This document shows positions 19,496 through 30,985 of a stretch of DNA of 64,000 bases, in pieces. Numbering within the stretch: position 1 is the first letter of the stretch; each line of letters starts with the position of its first letter. Source of the stretch: Acidobacteriota bacterium (GTDB lineage: Bacteria; Acidobacteriota; Blastocatellia; RBC074); assembly GCA_016196035.1 (NCBI GenBank), contig JACPYM010000029.1, forward strand, positions 186,001 through 250,000, given 5' to 3'. The notes under the pieces are model-generated. The model saw nothing but the letters and a program-made list of their open reading frames with translations, ran no database searches and had not been told where the DNA came from. Position numbers and translations under genes: made by a program.

Positions 19496-20383
19496 ATGGA
19501 CATTTTACTCTTTTTACTCGCCCCTTTCGTCGCGAGCCTAATCCTGACTGGCATTCATGCCTACCTCGGCGTTCACGTCGTCGAGCGTGGTGTCATTTTC
19601 GTTGACCTCGCGCTCGCACAGATCGCCGCGCTGGGCGCCACCGTTGCCATCGTTGTTGGCATGGATCCGCATGGTGCCGGTGCCTACTGGGTCAGCCTCG
19701 CCTTCACTTTTCTAGGCGCCGCCATTTTCGCTTTTGCCCGCACCCATCGCGGTCGTATTCCACCGGAAGCCTTCATCGGCATTGCCTATGCTGTGGCCTC
19801 TGCCACTGCAATTTTATTGATGAGCAAAGCCACGCATGAAACCGAGCATCTCAAAGACATGCTCGTCGGGAATATTCTCGCGGTCTCCTGGCCCGAGGTT
19901 ACCAAAACCGCCATCCTTTACGGTGCGGTTGGCATTTTTCATTTCATCTTCCGCAAGAAATTCCTCCTGATTTCCCTGAATCATGACAAAGCGGAAGGGC
20001 TTGGCCTCAACGTCCGTTTCTGGGACTTCTTGTTCTATGCCTCCTTCGGCTTCGTCGTCACTTCTTCGGTGGCCATCGCCGGCGTGCTGCTCGTTTTCTG
20101 CTACCTCATCGTGCCGTCGGTCGGCGCGATGCTCTTTGCGGACCGCATCGGCCCGCGCCTGGCAATCGGCTGGACGATGGGCACGCTGGTTTCGGCGCTC
20201 GGTTGTTATCTCAGCGTGCAGATTGATACGCCCACCGGAGCCACAATCGTGGTGACGTTTGGCGCCGTTCTCGTGGTCATGTTCCTGGTCCACCTCATCG
20301 TTCATCATGGCCGAAATGGCAATTCGCTGACGGTATCTCACACTGCCCAAGAAGAGGTTCTTTCGACGAAACTGGAATTGTAA
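19496..20383 (+). CDS. Metal ABC transporter permease (ABC-3 / ZnuB family)
   Basis: 295 aa, inner-membrane. About 8 hydrophobic segments, with family landmarks GIHAYLGVHVVERGVIFVDLALAQIAALGA near the N-terminus, DMLVGNILAVSWPEV in the middle and a C-terminal LLVFCYLIVPSVGAMLFADR segment. It pairs with the binding protein upstream to import a divalent metal. No ABC ATPase gene lies in this block, so the energising subunit must be encoded elsewhere or the locus is incomplete. A glycerol kinase fragment starts 20 bases after the stop. Confidence 0.9.
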   Translation: MDILLFLLAPFVASLILTGIHAYLGVHVVERGVIFVDLALAQIAALGATVAIVVGMDPHGAGAYWVSLAFTFLGAAIFAFARTHRGRIPPEAFIGIAYAVASATAILLMSKATHETEHLKDMLVGNILAVSWPEVTKTAILYGAVGIFHFIFRKKFLLISLNHDKAEGLGLNVRFWDFLFYASFGFVVTSSVAIAGVLLVFCYLIVPSVGAMLFADRIGPRLAIGWTMGTLVSALGCYLSVQIDTPTGATIVVTFGAVLVVMFLVHLIVHHGRNGNSLTVSHTAQEEVLSTKLEL

Positions 20384-20403
20384 TTGCCAGCTAACTCATT
20401 TCG

Positions 20404-20658
20404 GGCACCCGCAACGACTTCCTCTGCCAACTTCAAGCCGACATTCTCGGCATCCCGGTCGTGCGACCCTTCGTAACCGAAACGACGGCGCTCGGCGCGG
20501 CTTATCTGGCGGGCTTGGCGGTCGGGTTCTGGAAGAACGAAAAGGAAATCGCCCAGCAATGGCAGGTTGAAAAACGCTTTGAGCCAAAGATGAAGAAGAA
20601 TGAGCGCGAGCGGCTGTACGAAGGTTGGCAGGTGGCAGTGGCGCGGGCACGGAGTTGA
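20404..20658 (+). pseudogene. 3'-terminal fragment of a second glycerol kinase gene
   Basis: 84 codons plus stop, colinear with the last 84 codons of glpK at 5163-6644 (from TRNDFLCQ to VARARS). Differences are mostly synonymous, plus substitutions such as [14 protein letters not shown] to [14 protein letters not shown]. There is no start region of its own; the frame begins abruptly after the permease gene. It is a relic of a paralogous or duplicated glpK whose 5' part was lost or replaced by the metal-uptake block. Confidence 0.9.
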
Positions 20659-20684
20659 GAGCCCATCAACTGAATAAACAGAAG

Positions 20685-20717
20685 AACCCCGCTGAAGGCA
20701 GAGCTTTCAGCGGGGTT
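20685..20717 (+). terminator. Hairpin after glpK fragment
   Basis: A 12-bp perfect stem (AACCCCGCTGAA / TTCAGCGGGGTT) with a 9-nt loop, followed by CGATTTAT. It is a plausible intrinsic terminator that now would end the metal-uptake transcript. Confidence 0.7.
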
Positions 20718-21341
20718 CGATTTATGGCTGGGACCCTGCGAATCCTGGCCATGCCAAATTGCCAAATTGCCAGATTAGCCAGAGCAGGGAAAGCCGAAAC
20801 TGATTTAACGAAACGCTGCCTCCCGCGTATCGCTCCCAGCCACAAAGATCATCGCCGTAAAAATCAGATTATGTCCCAGTGTCAGTTGCTCTGCGATAAG
20901 GGAAGCGCTGTTGGTAGTGGCGCAAAGAGGAGAGGTCTGGCCGCAGATGAACGCTGGAAAACGCGGATCAGTCCTGTTAGCCAATTGAATTGCTCGGCGT
21001 CGGTCGGCGTTGATCTGCGGCGTGGCTCTCTCCCCATTGACCCACTACCATGTCAGCCACAGCCACCGCTGCCGCCAGACTAGACAAACTCGAGCTAAGT
21101 TTTGCTGCTCTGCGCTACACATACCAACGAAACAGTTCCGCCGCCAAAGCAAGGCCAGCGCAGCTTGAAGCGCTTTCGGCATTTTGCCGGTCTCCGGGAT
21201 GAATGGTTTGTGCTGTTGGGATAGCTTTGCGAACGCGGCGGATTATACCTGAGCAAAACGCTGCGAAGTAGTTTGCCGTTGCCGCGTCGTTGTTTCAGAA
21301 TACGCGGCGTTATCGTCACCCCAAATTGGATTTCAACGAAG
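20718..21341. other. Intergenic stretch with a GGCCGCAGATGAACGC-type repeat
   Basis: No gene is supported here. At about 20939-20971 the sequence GGCCGCAGATGAACGCTGG and the following bases resemble the repeat found again at 59291-59378. The promoter of the dioxygenase gene should lie at the right end. Confidence 0.5.
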
Positions 21342-22118
21342 ATGTTAAGTGAATTTGAAAAGCAGCAACTCGATGAAGCGGGCTTGCTGGTGCTCAACAA
21401 TTTTATGTCAGCGGAACGTTGTGCGGCTTTGCACCAGCGCCTGGCGGAAATCTTTGCCGCGCTCGGCGCACGCGCCGGAGCGGAGTTCAAACAGGAGCCG
21501 CAAACCGACCGGTTGGCCAATCTGGTCGAGCACGGCGAACTGTTTGAGCGCGCGATTGCCGAACCGAAAGTGCTGGCCGCCGTCGCGCACGTGCTGGGGC
21601 CGGACTTTAAGCTCAGCAGCCTGAATGCGCGTTCGCCGCGTCCGCAATCCGACTGGGTGCAGCCGTTGCATTGCGACACCGGCGCGTTGCCGGACGAGCG
21701 CGGCAACAAGGTTTGCAATGTGATCTGGTTCCTCGACGATTTCACCGGCGAAAACGGCGCGCCGCGTTTCGTCCCCGGTTCGCACCGTGCCGGGCGGTTG
21801 CCGCAAGACGTGCTGGCCGATGCCAGCGCGCCGCATCCTGATGAAGTGTTGGTTTTGGGCAAGGCGGGCACGCTGGCGGTGATGAACGCCCACATCTGGC
21901 ACGGCGGCACGGCGAATCGCACGGCCCAACCACGCCTGGCCATGCACAGCTTTTATTGCCGCCGCGATCAACCGCAACAGCAGTATCAGAAACGGTTGCT
22001 GAGCGGCGCCGCGCAGCAGCGGCTGACGCCGGAGTTGCGCCAATTGCTGGCGCTGGACGATCCCTTGAATGACGAGTTGAGTTCGCAAAGCAGCGGACGC
22101 AGCGGGTTTCTGCGCTAG
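21342..22118 (+). CDS. Phytanoyl-CoA dioxygenase family Fe(II)/2-oxoglutarate oxygenase
   Basis: 258 aa, cytosolic. It belongs to the PhyH family of non-haem iron oxygenases. The facial triad is visible: HxD in LHCDTG (about residues 109-111) and the distal His in [10 protein letters not shown] (about 187), followed by the Arg that would bind 2-oxoglutarate. An [10 protein letters not shown] segment is also typical. The ATG at 21342 begins just where homology starts; an in-frame extension upstream looks non-coding. The substrate is unknown. It is followed by a phosphotransferase gene after a repeat-filled gap. Confidence 0.88.
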   Translation: MLSEFEKQQLDEAGLLVLNNFMSAERCAALHQRLAEIFAALGARAGAEFKQEPQTDRLANLVEHGELFERAIAEPKVLAAVAHVLGPDFKLSSLNARSPRPQSDWVQPLHCDTGALPDERGNKVCNVIWFLDDFTGENGAPRFVPGSHRAGRLPQDVLADASAPHPDEVLVLGKAGTLAVMNAHIWHGGTANRTAQPRLAMHSFYCRRDQPQQQYQKRLLSGAAQQRLTPELRQLLALDDPLNDELSSQSSGRSGFLR

Positions 22119-22283
22119 CGTTCTGACTGCACTTGCGGTTCGTTGGCGGCGCGAACCAAGTGCCTGGAGTTCATCAGGCTGGCTGCGCGCGCTGTTGCGC
22201 GCCACACAAGCTGAAGCTTGAACTCCATGCATTTGTGTATTTGTGTATTCGTGCCGCCGCCCTTTTATTTCCCCAGGCGGGTC

Positions 22284-22393
22284 TAATACCCCGCAGCTTG
22301 CTGCGTAAAACCATCAAGTTCGTTGGCGGATGGGAATTCGCCAGCGAATTAAGGTTTCTGATCCGCCTGATACCCCGCAGCTTGCTGCGGGGA
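22284..22393. repeat. Two copies of a CCCCGCAGCTTGCTGCGGGG hairpin repeat
   Basis: TAATACCCCGCAGCTTGCTG at 22284 and ATACCCCGCAGCTTGCTGCG at 22370 are direct copies; the second is a complete perfect hairpin. An AATTCGC/GCGAATT palindrome lies between them. REP-like; they fill most of the 308-base gap between 22119 and 22426. Confidence 0.8.
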
Positions 22394-22426
22394 AAATTCA
22401 TTTCCGGTCAACCAAACAGCGAAGAC

Positions 22427-23512
22427 ATGCCGACAACCGACACCGCACCCATTCGACCCGGCGAACAACTCAACTGGCAAGCGCTGGAAAGTTACCTGCG
22501 CGTCCATCTGCCGCGGCAATTGGCGGGCGTAGCGTTTGCGCCGGATGCCGCGCTAATCGTTGAGCAATTTCCCGGCGGCCATTCCAATCTGACCTATTGC
22601 GTGCAATTCGGCAATCACGAATTCGTCATGCGCCGTCCGCCGTTCGGCCCCGTCGCGCCGACGGCGCACGATATGCCGCGCGAGTTTCGGTTGCTGGCAG
22701 CGATTCATCCGGTTTTCAATTTAGCGCCGCGACCGTATCTGCTGTGCGAAGACACCAGCGTGATCGGCGCGCCGTTTTATCTAATGGAGCGGCGGCGCGG
22801 GCTGATTGTGCGGCACAGCATTCCGCCGGAAATTGGCGCTGATCTGACCTTGCGGCGGCAGATCAGCGAGGGGCTGGTGGATACGCTGGCGGCGCTGCAC
22901 GCGGTAGACATCGCCGCGCATGGCTTAGACAAATTGGGCAAGCCGGCTGGCTTCGTCAAACGCCAGGTCGAAGGCTGGGCCGCACGTTGGGAGCGTTCCA
23001 AAACGACCGACTTGCCGGAAATGACCGCGCTGGCCGAATGGTTGCGCGAACACTTACCGGCGGAACCGGCGCGGCACACGCTGGTGCACAACGATTTCAA
23101 ACTCGACAACGTGATGCTCGATCCGCGTGAACCGGCGCGCGTCATCGCCGTGCTCGATTGGGAAATGTGCACCGTGGGCGATCCGCTGGTAGATTTGGGT
23201 TTGCTGCTGTGTTACTGGCCGCAACCGGGCGATCCGCCGGTGTTGACCGGTTCGCTCAGCCCGGTGACCATGCAACCCGGCTGGTATTTGCGCGATGAAC
23301 TCGTGGCGCGTTATGCCGCCAAGACCGGCTGCGCGCTCGCGGGAATTGATTACTATTACATTCTGGCGCTCTTCAAACTGGCGGTCGTGTTACAGCAGAT
23401 TTACTACCGCTATCACGTCGGCCAGACGCAGGACGAACGCTTCCAGGATTTCGATCAGCGCGTGGCGGCGCTGGTCATGACCGGTTACGAACGGATGCGG
23501 AAACAGACGTGA
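22427..23512 (+). CDS. APH-family phosphotransferase, ACAD10/11 N-terminal type
   Basis: 361 aa. It has a kinase-like fold with [14 protein letters not shown] as the catalytic loop (HxD...N, about residues 219-232) and [20 protein letters not shown] as the metal-binding Asp region. The N-terminal [13 protein letters not shown] is the nucleotide loop of the family. Close relatives resemble the aminoglycoside-phosphotransferase-like domain of human ACAD10/11, which acts on hydroxyacyl-CoA in fatty acid breakdown; that role is inferred. The start ATG lies just after the REP-like repeat. The next gene overlaps its stop (TGATG). Confidence 0.85.
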   Translation: MPTTDTAPIRPGEQLNWQALESYLRVHLPRQLAGVAFAPDAALIVEQFPGGHSNLTYCVQFGNHEFVMRRPPFGPVAPTAHDMPREFRLLAAIHPVFNLAPRPYLLCEDTSVIGAPFYLMERRRGLIVRHSIPPEIGADLTLRRQISEGLVDTLAALHAVDIAAHGLDKLGKPAGFVKRQVEGWAARWERSKTTDLPEMTALAEWLREHLPAEPARHTLVHNDFKLDNVMLDPREPARVIAVLDWEMCTVGDPLVDLGLLLCYWPQPGDPPVLTGSLSPVTMQPGWYLRDELVARYAAKTGCALAGIDYYYILALFKLAVVLQQIYYRYHVGQTQDERFQDFDQRVAALVMTGYERMRKQT

Positions 23513-23991
23513 TGCAGCGGGACGCAGCAGAACAAGCACAGCCAAATGCCGAGACGACGGTCGCCACGAAATTGCTGCGCGCGGTCATCGCCAAAGCCTT
23601 TCTCGAAATTCTCTTTATCTGCGTCATCGCCACACTGGCGGCCTTCAAAAACTACAGCCCGCTGCTGCGCGGCGCGATTGACGCCGCCGACCAAACACGC
23701 ATAAGCGGCTGGGCGCACGATCCGCTAACACCCGACCAGTCGTTGGATGTCCAGCTTTTCATTGACGACCAATTCATCGCGACGCAACGCGCTCATCAAC
23801 GCCGCGACGATTTGGTGCGCGCTGGCGCGACGACGCTGCCAAATCACGGCTTCCGGTTTGAATTGACGTCCGTCAAGCTGGCTGAAGGGCGGCACGCGGC
23901 GCAGGTCTATGCCGTGCGGATGGCCGCTGGGGTGAACAAAATGCTGTTGCCGTTGGCAAAACAGCCAGTTGTATTTGAAGTTCAGCGCTAA
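23512..23991 (+). CDS. Membrane-anchored protein of unknown function
   Basis: 159 aa. One hydrophobic segment near residues 28-46 (FLEILFICVIATLAAF) is followed by an extracytoplasmic beta-rich domain with ISGWAHDPLTPDQSLDVQLFIDD and a C-terminal VVFEVQR strand. That pattern recalls small beta-sandwich domains that carry a D-x-x-L-D-V-x-L-x-I-D-D motif. It overlaps the phosphotransferase stop codon and is therefore probably translated from the same mRNA. No named function. Confidence 0.6.
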   Translation: MQRDAAEQAQPNAETTVATKLLRAVIAKAFLEILFICVIATLAAFKNYSPLLRGAIDAADQTRISGWAHDPLTPDQSLDVQLFIDDQFIATQRAHQRRDDLVRAGATTLPNHGFRFELTSVKLAEGRHAAQVYAVRMAAGVNKMLLPLAKQPVVFEVQR

Positions 23992-24177
23992 GGTGGACTT
24001 TTCCCGCTTTTCCCCGGAAATAATCAGCCCGCCTGCTTGCCGCCATCCGTAGCCGGTAGTAGCATACCGGCGGTTTTCAACGGCCAGCTTTCAGTGGAAG
24101 CGCCGCGCGGTTTAACAGACAAGCTCGACGATCAACCAATGTAAAAACAACGTTCAATTCGGACTGAGGGAAACGGC

Positions 24178-26769
<2,592 letters not shown>

Positions 26770-26772
26770 ACA

Positions 26773-28125
26773 GTGGCATTGCTGGAAGAATTGCGCGAGC
26801 GCATCAACCTGCGCCTCGACGAAAGCTACGTCGGGATCAGCGAAGTGGTGGGCGAACTCGCGCCGGAAGATTTGGTCGAATTGCTCAATCAACTCACGCT
26901 GATCGAAGCCGCCAGCGTCGTGATGATGCTGCCTGTGCCGCGCATCATCGAATTACTCGATCAACCGACGATGACGCGCCGCGCCGCCATCCTCGAACGC
27001 CTCGACCCCAAACGCGCCGCCCAGGTCATCGAAGGTCTCGCCGCCGACGAAAGCACCGACATCGTCAAACAGATGGGCTTGCACGAGCGCCGCCGTGTGC
27101 TGAGCCAGGTCAAAAGCGCCACACGCACCGAACTGGAACACCTGCTGCAATACCCCGACCATACGGCGGGCGGCATCATGACGACCGAGTTTGTGCATCT
27201 GGCACCCGACATGACTGTGGGCGAGGCGCTCAAACACATTCGTTCGGTCGCGCGCGAAAAAGAATCCATCTATGCCTGTTATGTGCTGGATGACAATGCG
27301 CGGCTGCTCGGCGCGGTCTCGCTGCGCGATCTGGTGATGGGCGAGATTGACCAGCGCATCACGACTGTGATGCGCCGCAAACCTGTCACGGTTGAGGCGC
27401 TGGAAGATCAAGAATCGGTCGCCAAGAAAATCGCCAAATACAATCTGCTGGCCGTGCCCGTGCTCGAAAGCGACGGCCACGTCGTTGGCTTCGTCACCGT
27501 GGACGATGTGGTGGACGTGCTGATCGAGGAGCAGACTGAAGACGTCTTGCGCATGGCCGGTATCGAACCGGGGGCGCTCGACAAACCCTATTTCGACAAT
27601 CCCGTCTGGCGCGTGGTGCGCAAACGCATCGGCTGGCTATTACTGCTGTTTGTGGCGGAAACCTTCACCGGCACAGTGTTACGCCATTACGAAGGCCAAT
27701 TAGCAGCACAGGTGGCACTCTCGTTTTTCATCCCGCTGCTGATTGGCACCGGCGGCAATACCGGGGCACAGACTGTGACGACGATCATTCGCAGTTTGGC
27801 GTTAGGCGAAATTCGTTTGAAAGACGCGCTGCGTGTTTTTACGCGCGAATTGAGTACAGGAACCATCATTGGCGTTTTGCTCGGCATAATTGCATTTGGC
27901 CGTGCGTTGCTGTGGGGCACGACAATGCCGCTGGCTTTGACGGTGGCTATCACTGTGCTGGTTATTTGTGCTTGGTCAACGACGGTTGGATCGCTGATTC
28001 CGATTGTGGCTGAACGCCTCGGGATTGACCCGGCGGTGCTCTCGGCACCGTTGATCACCACGCTGGTGGATGCGACCGGCCTGATTATCTATTTCACCAT
28101 TGCCAAATTTATTTTGAACCTGTGA
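26773..28125 (+). CDS. mgtE: Magnesium transporter MgtE
   Basis: 450 aa inner-membrane Mg2+ channel. It has an N-terminal helical MgtE_N domain (about 1-130), two CBS domains (about 135-255, with [11 protein letters not shown] and [23 protein letters not shown]) and five transmembrane helices (about 285-450). The conserved segment [19 protein letters not shown] lies near the pore. It starts with GTG, 3 bases after the kinase gene. A relic of another mgtE 3' end follows at 28185-28280. Confidence 0.95.
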   Translation: MALLEELRERINLRLDESYVGISEVVGELAPEDLVELLNQLTLIEAASVVMMLPVPRIIELLDQPTMTRRAAILERLDPKRAAQVIEGLAADESTDIVKQMGLHERRRVLSQVKSATRTELEHLLQYPDHTAGGIMTTEFVHLAPDMTVGEALKHIRSVAREKESIYACYVLDDNARLLGAVSLRDLVMGEIDQRITTVMRRKPVTVEALEDQESVAKKIAKYNLLAVPVLESDGHVVGFVTVDDVVDVLIEEQTEDVLRMAGIEPGALDKPYFDNPVWRVVRKRIGWLLLLFVAETFTGTVLRHYEGQLAAQVALSFFIPLLIGTGGNTGAQTVTTIIRSLALGEIRLKDALRVFTRELSTGTIIGVLLGIIAFGRALLWGTTMPLALTVAITVLVICAWSTTVGSLIPIVAERLGIDPAVLSAPLITTLVDATGLIIYFTIAKFILNL

Positions 28126-28184
28126 GCGTTATGAAACGGCTGTAATTTGCTTCGATTGCCGCGCATCATTTTGGCGTAGACTAG

Positions 28185-28280
28185 GCGGTGCTTTCGGCGC
28201 CCATGATCTCGACGCTGGTGGATGCGACGGGGCTGTTGATTTATTTGACCATTGCGAAATTGATACTGGATCAGATTTGA
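28185..28280 (+). pseudogene. 3'-terminal fragment of a second mgtE gene
   Basis: 31 codons plus stop that read [20 protein letters not shown] and then [11 protein letters not shown]. They align with the last residues of MgtE ([20 protein letters not shown]...) with conservative differences. Nothing upstream of AVLS continues the frame. It lies 60 bases after the intact mgtE stop, which suggests a collapsed tandem duplication. Confidence 0.85.
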
Positions 28281-28418
28281 ACGCCGCCTTTGTGACACTT
28301 GCCACTGCAAATGATGAATGCGTGGAAGTGCCACAAGTGAAATGGCAGGCGCGCCGCTGTCGGCGTAAGTTCGCATCTCCCGCAAACCGCTCAACGGGTA
28401 TCACCGAGGAGGTACGGA

Positions 28419-28952
28419 ATGAAAAGTCTGAGAATATGTCTGGCACTGGCCTTATGGTTCCATTCGATTGCCCCTGGCTTTGCGCAGGCCGCGCGCGAGG
28501 TTGATGTCTTCGCCGCCGAAATCTATCTGCCGCGCGGCGAAAAGATCGAAAAGCAAAAAGTCCGGCTGCATTTTTTGCCGGAGCGGCTGCTGATCAAGAA
28601 CGAGCACGGCGAAGACCTCAAAAGCCTGGCTTACGCCGACCTTAAAGCGGCGGATTATGCTTACGGCAAGCAGCCACGTTGGAAGGAAGGTATGGCTTTG
28701 ACGGCGACAGGCTTGTTACTGGGTTCGAGTTTAGCTGTACTTGCCGTGACGCCGCTCCTGCCGTTGGTGGCGATTATTGGCGGCATCAAACTGGCAAAGT
28801 CCAAGGGCCGCAGCCATTGGCTGACCGTCCGGACAGCGGATGATTACGCGGTCTTGCGGCTGAACAAGCAAAGCCAACGACTGGTCATTGCGGCGTTTGA
28901 AATGCACAGTCAGGTGAAGGTTGAAATTCTGCCGGACAAAGAGCAGAAATGA
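28419..28952 (+). CDS. Exported/membrane protein of unknown function
   Basis: 177 aa. A signal peptide (MKSLRICLALALWFHSIAPGFAQA) precedes a beta-rich region, a hydrophobic segment (about 92-123, MALTATGLLLGSSLAVLAVTPLLPLVAIIGGIKL) and a C-terminal beta region ending VKVEILPDKEQK. The start has a strong GAGGAGG ribosome site. A di-haem peroxidase gene follows 21 bases downstream. The two may be co-transcribed, but no functional link is evident. Confidence 0.65.
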   Translation: MKSLRICLALALWFHSIAPGFAQAAREVDVFAAEIYLPRGEKIEKQKVRLHFLPERLLIKNEHGEDLKSLAYADLKAADYAYGKQPRWKEGMALTATGLLLGSSLAVLAVTPLLPLVAIIGGIKLAKSKGRSHWLTVRTADDYAVLRLNKQSQRLVIAAFEMHSQVKVEILPDKEQK

Positions 28953-28973
28953 CGGTTTCTTGAACGGAGGGCT

Positions 28974-30137
28974 ATGCAAACAACATCTTCTCGGTTGATT
29001 CAGGTTTTGTTCGTGGCTGTTTTTTTAGCGGCTGCGAGTTGGTTGTTTGGCATGAGCCTCACGCAACAGGCCGCCGCCCAGGAACGCCTCGTGCAAACCA
29101 CTGTCCCATTAGGTTTGCCCACCGACACTTGGGAATACTATGTCCCGCGCCACAACCCGCTGACGCCCGAAAAGATCGAACTGGGCCGCCAACTCTTTTT
29201 TGACCAGCGTCTGTCAGCCGACGGCACCGTCGCCTGCGCCAGTTGCCACAAACCCGAACTCGCCTTCGCCGATGGCAAGGCCGTGGCCGAAGGCATCGCG
29301 GGCCGCCGTGGGCCGCGCAATTCGCCCAGCGTGCTCAACGTGATTTATAACAACAGCAATTTCTGGGATGGCCGCAGCGAGACGCTGGAAGAGCAGGCAA
29401 TTCAACCGCTCATTAATCCGCTGGAGATGGGCGAGCAGACCCACGCGGCCATCGTGGCGCGCTTGCAGCGGCTGCCCGAATACGTCAGCGCCTTTCAAAC
29501 CGTCTTTCGCGGCGCCCTCACCATCGAACGTATCGGCCAGGCGCTCGCTGCTTATGAACGCACGCTGGTTTCAGGCGCGGCGCCGATTGATCATTATTTG
29601 GCGGGCGACACCAATGCCCTGGATGAGGCTGCCAAACGCGGCCTTGCGCTCTTTCGCGGCAAGGCGCGCTGTTCGCGTTGCCACGCATTTAGTGAGCAAC
29701 GGGCGTTCTTTTCCAACTTTGATTACGTGAATACGGGCGTGGCCACCAACCATTCCAACTTTGAAAAGATGACGCGTGCGCTTTACGAAGCGGCGGAAGG
29801 GCCGGAGATGAAAACGCTGGTGGATAAGCTCAGCCAGGAAGAGGGCGGCCACGAATTGGGCCGTATCACGATCACCTATAACATTCTCGACCTCGGCGCG
29901 TTCCGCATACCTAGCCTGCGCAATGTAGCTTTGACTGCGCCCTACTTTCACGATGGCAGCGCCGCGACGCTGGCTGATGTTGTGCGCTTTTACAACGCGG
30001 GCGGCAAAGACAATCTCAACCGCGAGTGGGACCTGCATCCGTTGGGGCTGACCGAAGAAGAGCAAATTGATCTGATTGCTTTTCTACATTCCCTCACAGG
30101 CAAAATCCCGGATGCTGGCAAGCTGGCCGCAAAATAA
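28974..30137 (+). CDS. Di-haem cytochrome c peroxidase (CCP/MauG family)
   Basis: 387 aa, periplasmic. It has a signal anchor (about 12-36, ending QQAAAQ), a first haem-binding motif CASCH (about residue 86) and a second CSRCH (about 232). A C-terminal region carries AFRIPSLRNVALTAPYFHDGS, characteristic of the family. It reduces H2O2 using cytochrome c electrons, or in MauG-type members modifies a partner. No partner substrate gene is adjacent, so peroxide reduction is the default reading. The ATG is preceded by GGAGGGCT. Confidence 0.9.
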   Translation: MQTTSSRLIQVLFVAVFLAAASWLFGMSLTQQAAAQERLVQTTVPLGLPTDTWEYYVPRHNPLTPEKIELGRQLFFDQRLSADGTVACASCHKPELAFADGKAVAEGIAGRRGPRNSPSVLNVIYNNSNFWDGRSETLEEQAIQPLINPLEMGEQTHAAIVARLQRLPEYVSAFQTVFRGALTIERIGQALAAYERTLVSGAAPIDHYLAGDTNALDEAAKRGLALFRGKARCSRCHAFSEQRAFFSNFDYVNTGVATNHSNFEKMTRALYEAAEGPEMKTLVDKLSQEEGGHELGRITITYNILDLGAFRIPSLRNVALTAPYFHDGSAATLADVVRFYNAGGKDNLNREWDLHPLGLTEEEQIDLIAFLHSLTGKIPDAGKLAAK

Positions 30138-30226
30138 AAACCGCGGGGGAAGAATGGAACGGGGGAAAGCCTTAAAGATTTTCCCCGTGTCTCCTGCTCT
30201 CCCGTGGCCCTGTGTTTGGTTAAAGG

Positions 30227-30727
30227 CTAAAACTGCAACCCGCGCAATTCGACTAGCAAATCCTTCACTTGACCCTCCGACACATTGCCAGGCCCGTCAA
30301 TTTTGACGCTGACCTTGATGGATTCGCCGGGTTTCAACGGCTCCGTGCGCACGCGCGGAATCGGTACGCTAATGCTTTCTTTAATGACCTTATCGTCCAG
30401 ACCAATCATCCGTCCGATCAACTCAAGGCCGGTCAGTGTGCGGTCGCCGCGATTGGTGACGCGTGTTCTAATTTCGTATTGCATCATCCCGATCATATTG
30501 GGGTGAACGATCTTATCAATCACTTCGATCTCGATCTTGCTTTTGTAGTGCTCGAATTCGGCTGACCCGGCCCACACTCCGTTCGGCAAAGGCGGTTTCA
30601 TGTCGCCCTTGGACCCGGCGATGTAAAAGACTCCCACAATCAACGTAATCGCCACCAGCCCCAGCGCGCCGACGATCAAATTGCCGCGCTTGTTGTCTTC
30701 CGCATCCACAGGTTTCGCTTCAAACAT
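30227..30727 (-). CDS. Single-pass membrane protein with beta-sandwich-like domain
   Basis: 166 aa. A transmembrane helix (about 18-38, LIVGALGLVAITLIVGVFYIA) is followed by an extracytoplasmic beta-rich domain (RTRVTNRGDRTLTGLELIGR..., EPLKPGESIKVSVKIDGP) that looks like the FxLYD/DUF2393-type folds used by small anchored proteins. The fold suggestion comes from residue patterning only. It is on the opposite strand to the peroxidase (convergent). Confidence 0.6.
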   Translation of the reverse strand: MFEAKPVDAEDNKRGNLIVGALGLVAITLIVGVFYIAGSKGDMKPPLPNGVWAGSAEFEHYKSKIEIEVIDKIVHPNMIGMMQYEIRTRVTNRGDRTLTGLELIGRMIGLDDKVIKESISVPIPRVRTEPLKPGESIKVSVKIDGPGNVSEGQVKDLLVELRGLQF

Positions 30728-30854
30728 AAACTGTTCCTTTCGTTTTCAACCTTGACGGGAGAAAACAGAGATGACGGAACAGACGGAAATAACGGAACAA
30801 ACAGAAACCAGCCTTGTCAGAACGCTTCCGTCTGTCCGGTAATCTCTCCTGGGC

Positions 30855-30985
30855 TTTGCACAAAAAGTCCCGTTTGCACAAAAAGTCGAGTGATTGCGTA
30901 GAAGCGCGCGCAAATCCAAATGACTTATCGCCGCTTTTTTTCAACCTGCACAAAAAGTCCGTCATTTTTAGAGGTTTTTGTGCAA
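30855..30985. repeat. Three direct TGCACAAAAAGTC repeats plus one inverted partial copy
   Basis: TGCACAAAAAGTC occurs at about 30857, 30875 and 30948, and the inverted TTTTTGTGCAAAG at about 30973-30985 inside the 3' end of the pmbA gene. The 240-base gap 30728-30967 otherwise shows no gene. Confidence 0.65.

Noticed and set aside
23512-23991. Start at GTG 23509 for the membrane-anchored protein
   Set aside because: An ATG lies at the next codon (23512) and overlaps the previous stop in the usual coupled arrangement.
30855-30985. Iterons of a replication origin
   Set aside because: Only three weak direct copies, no DnaA boxes or initiator gene nearby.
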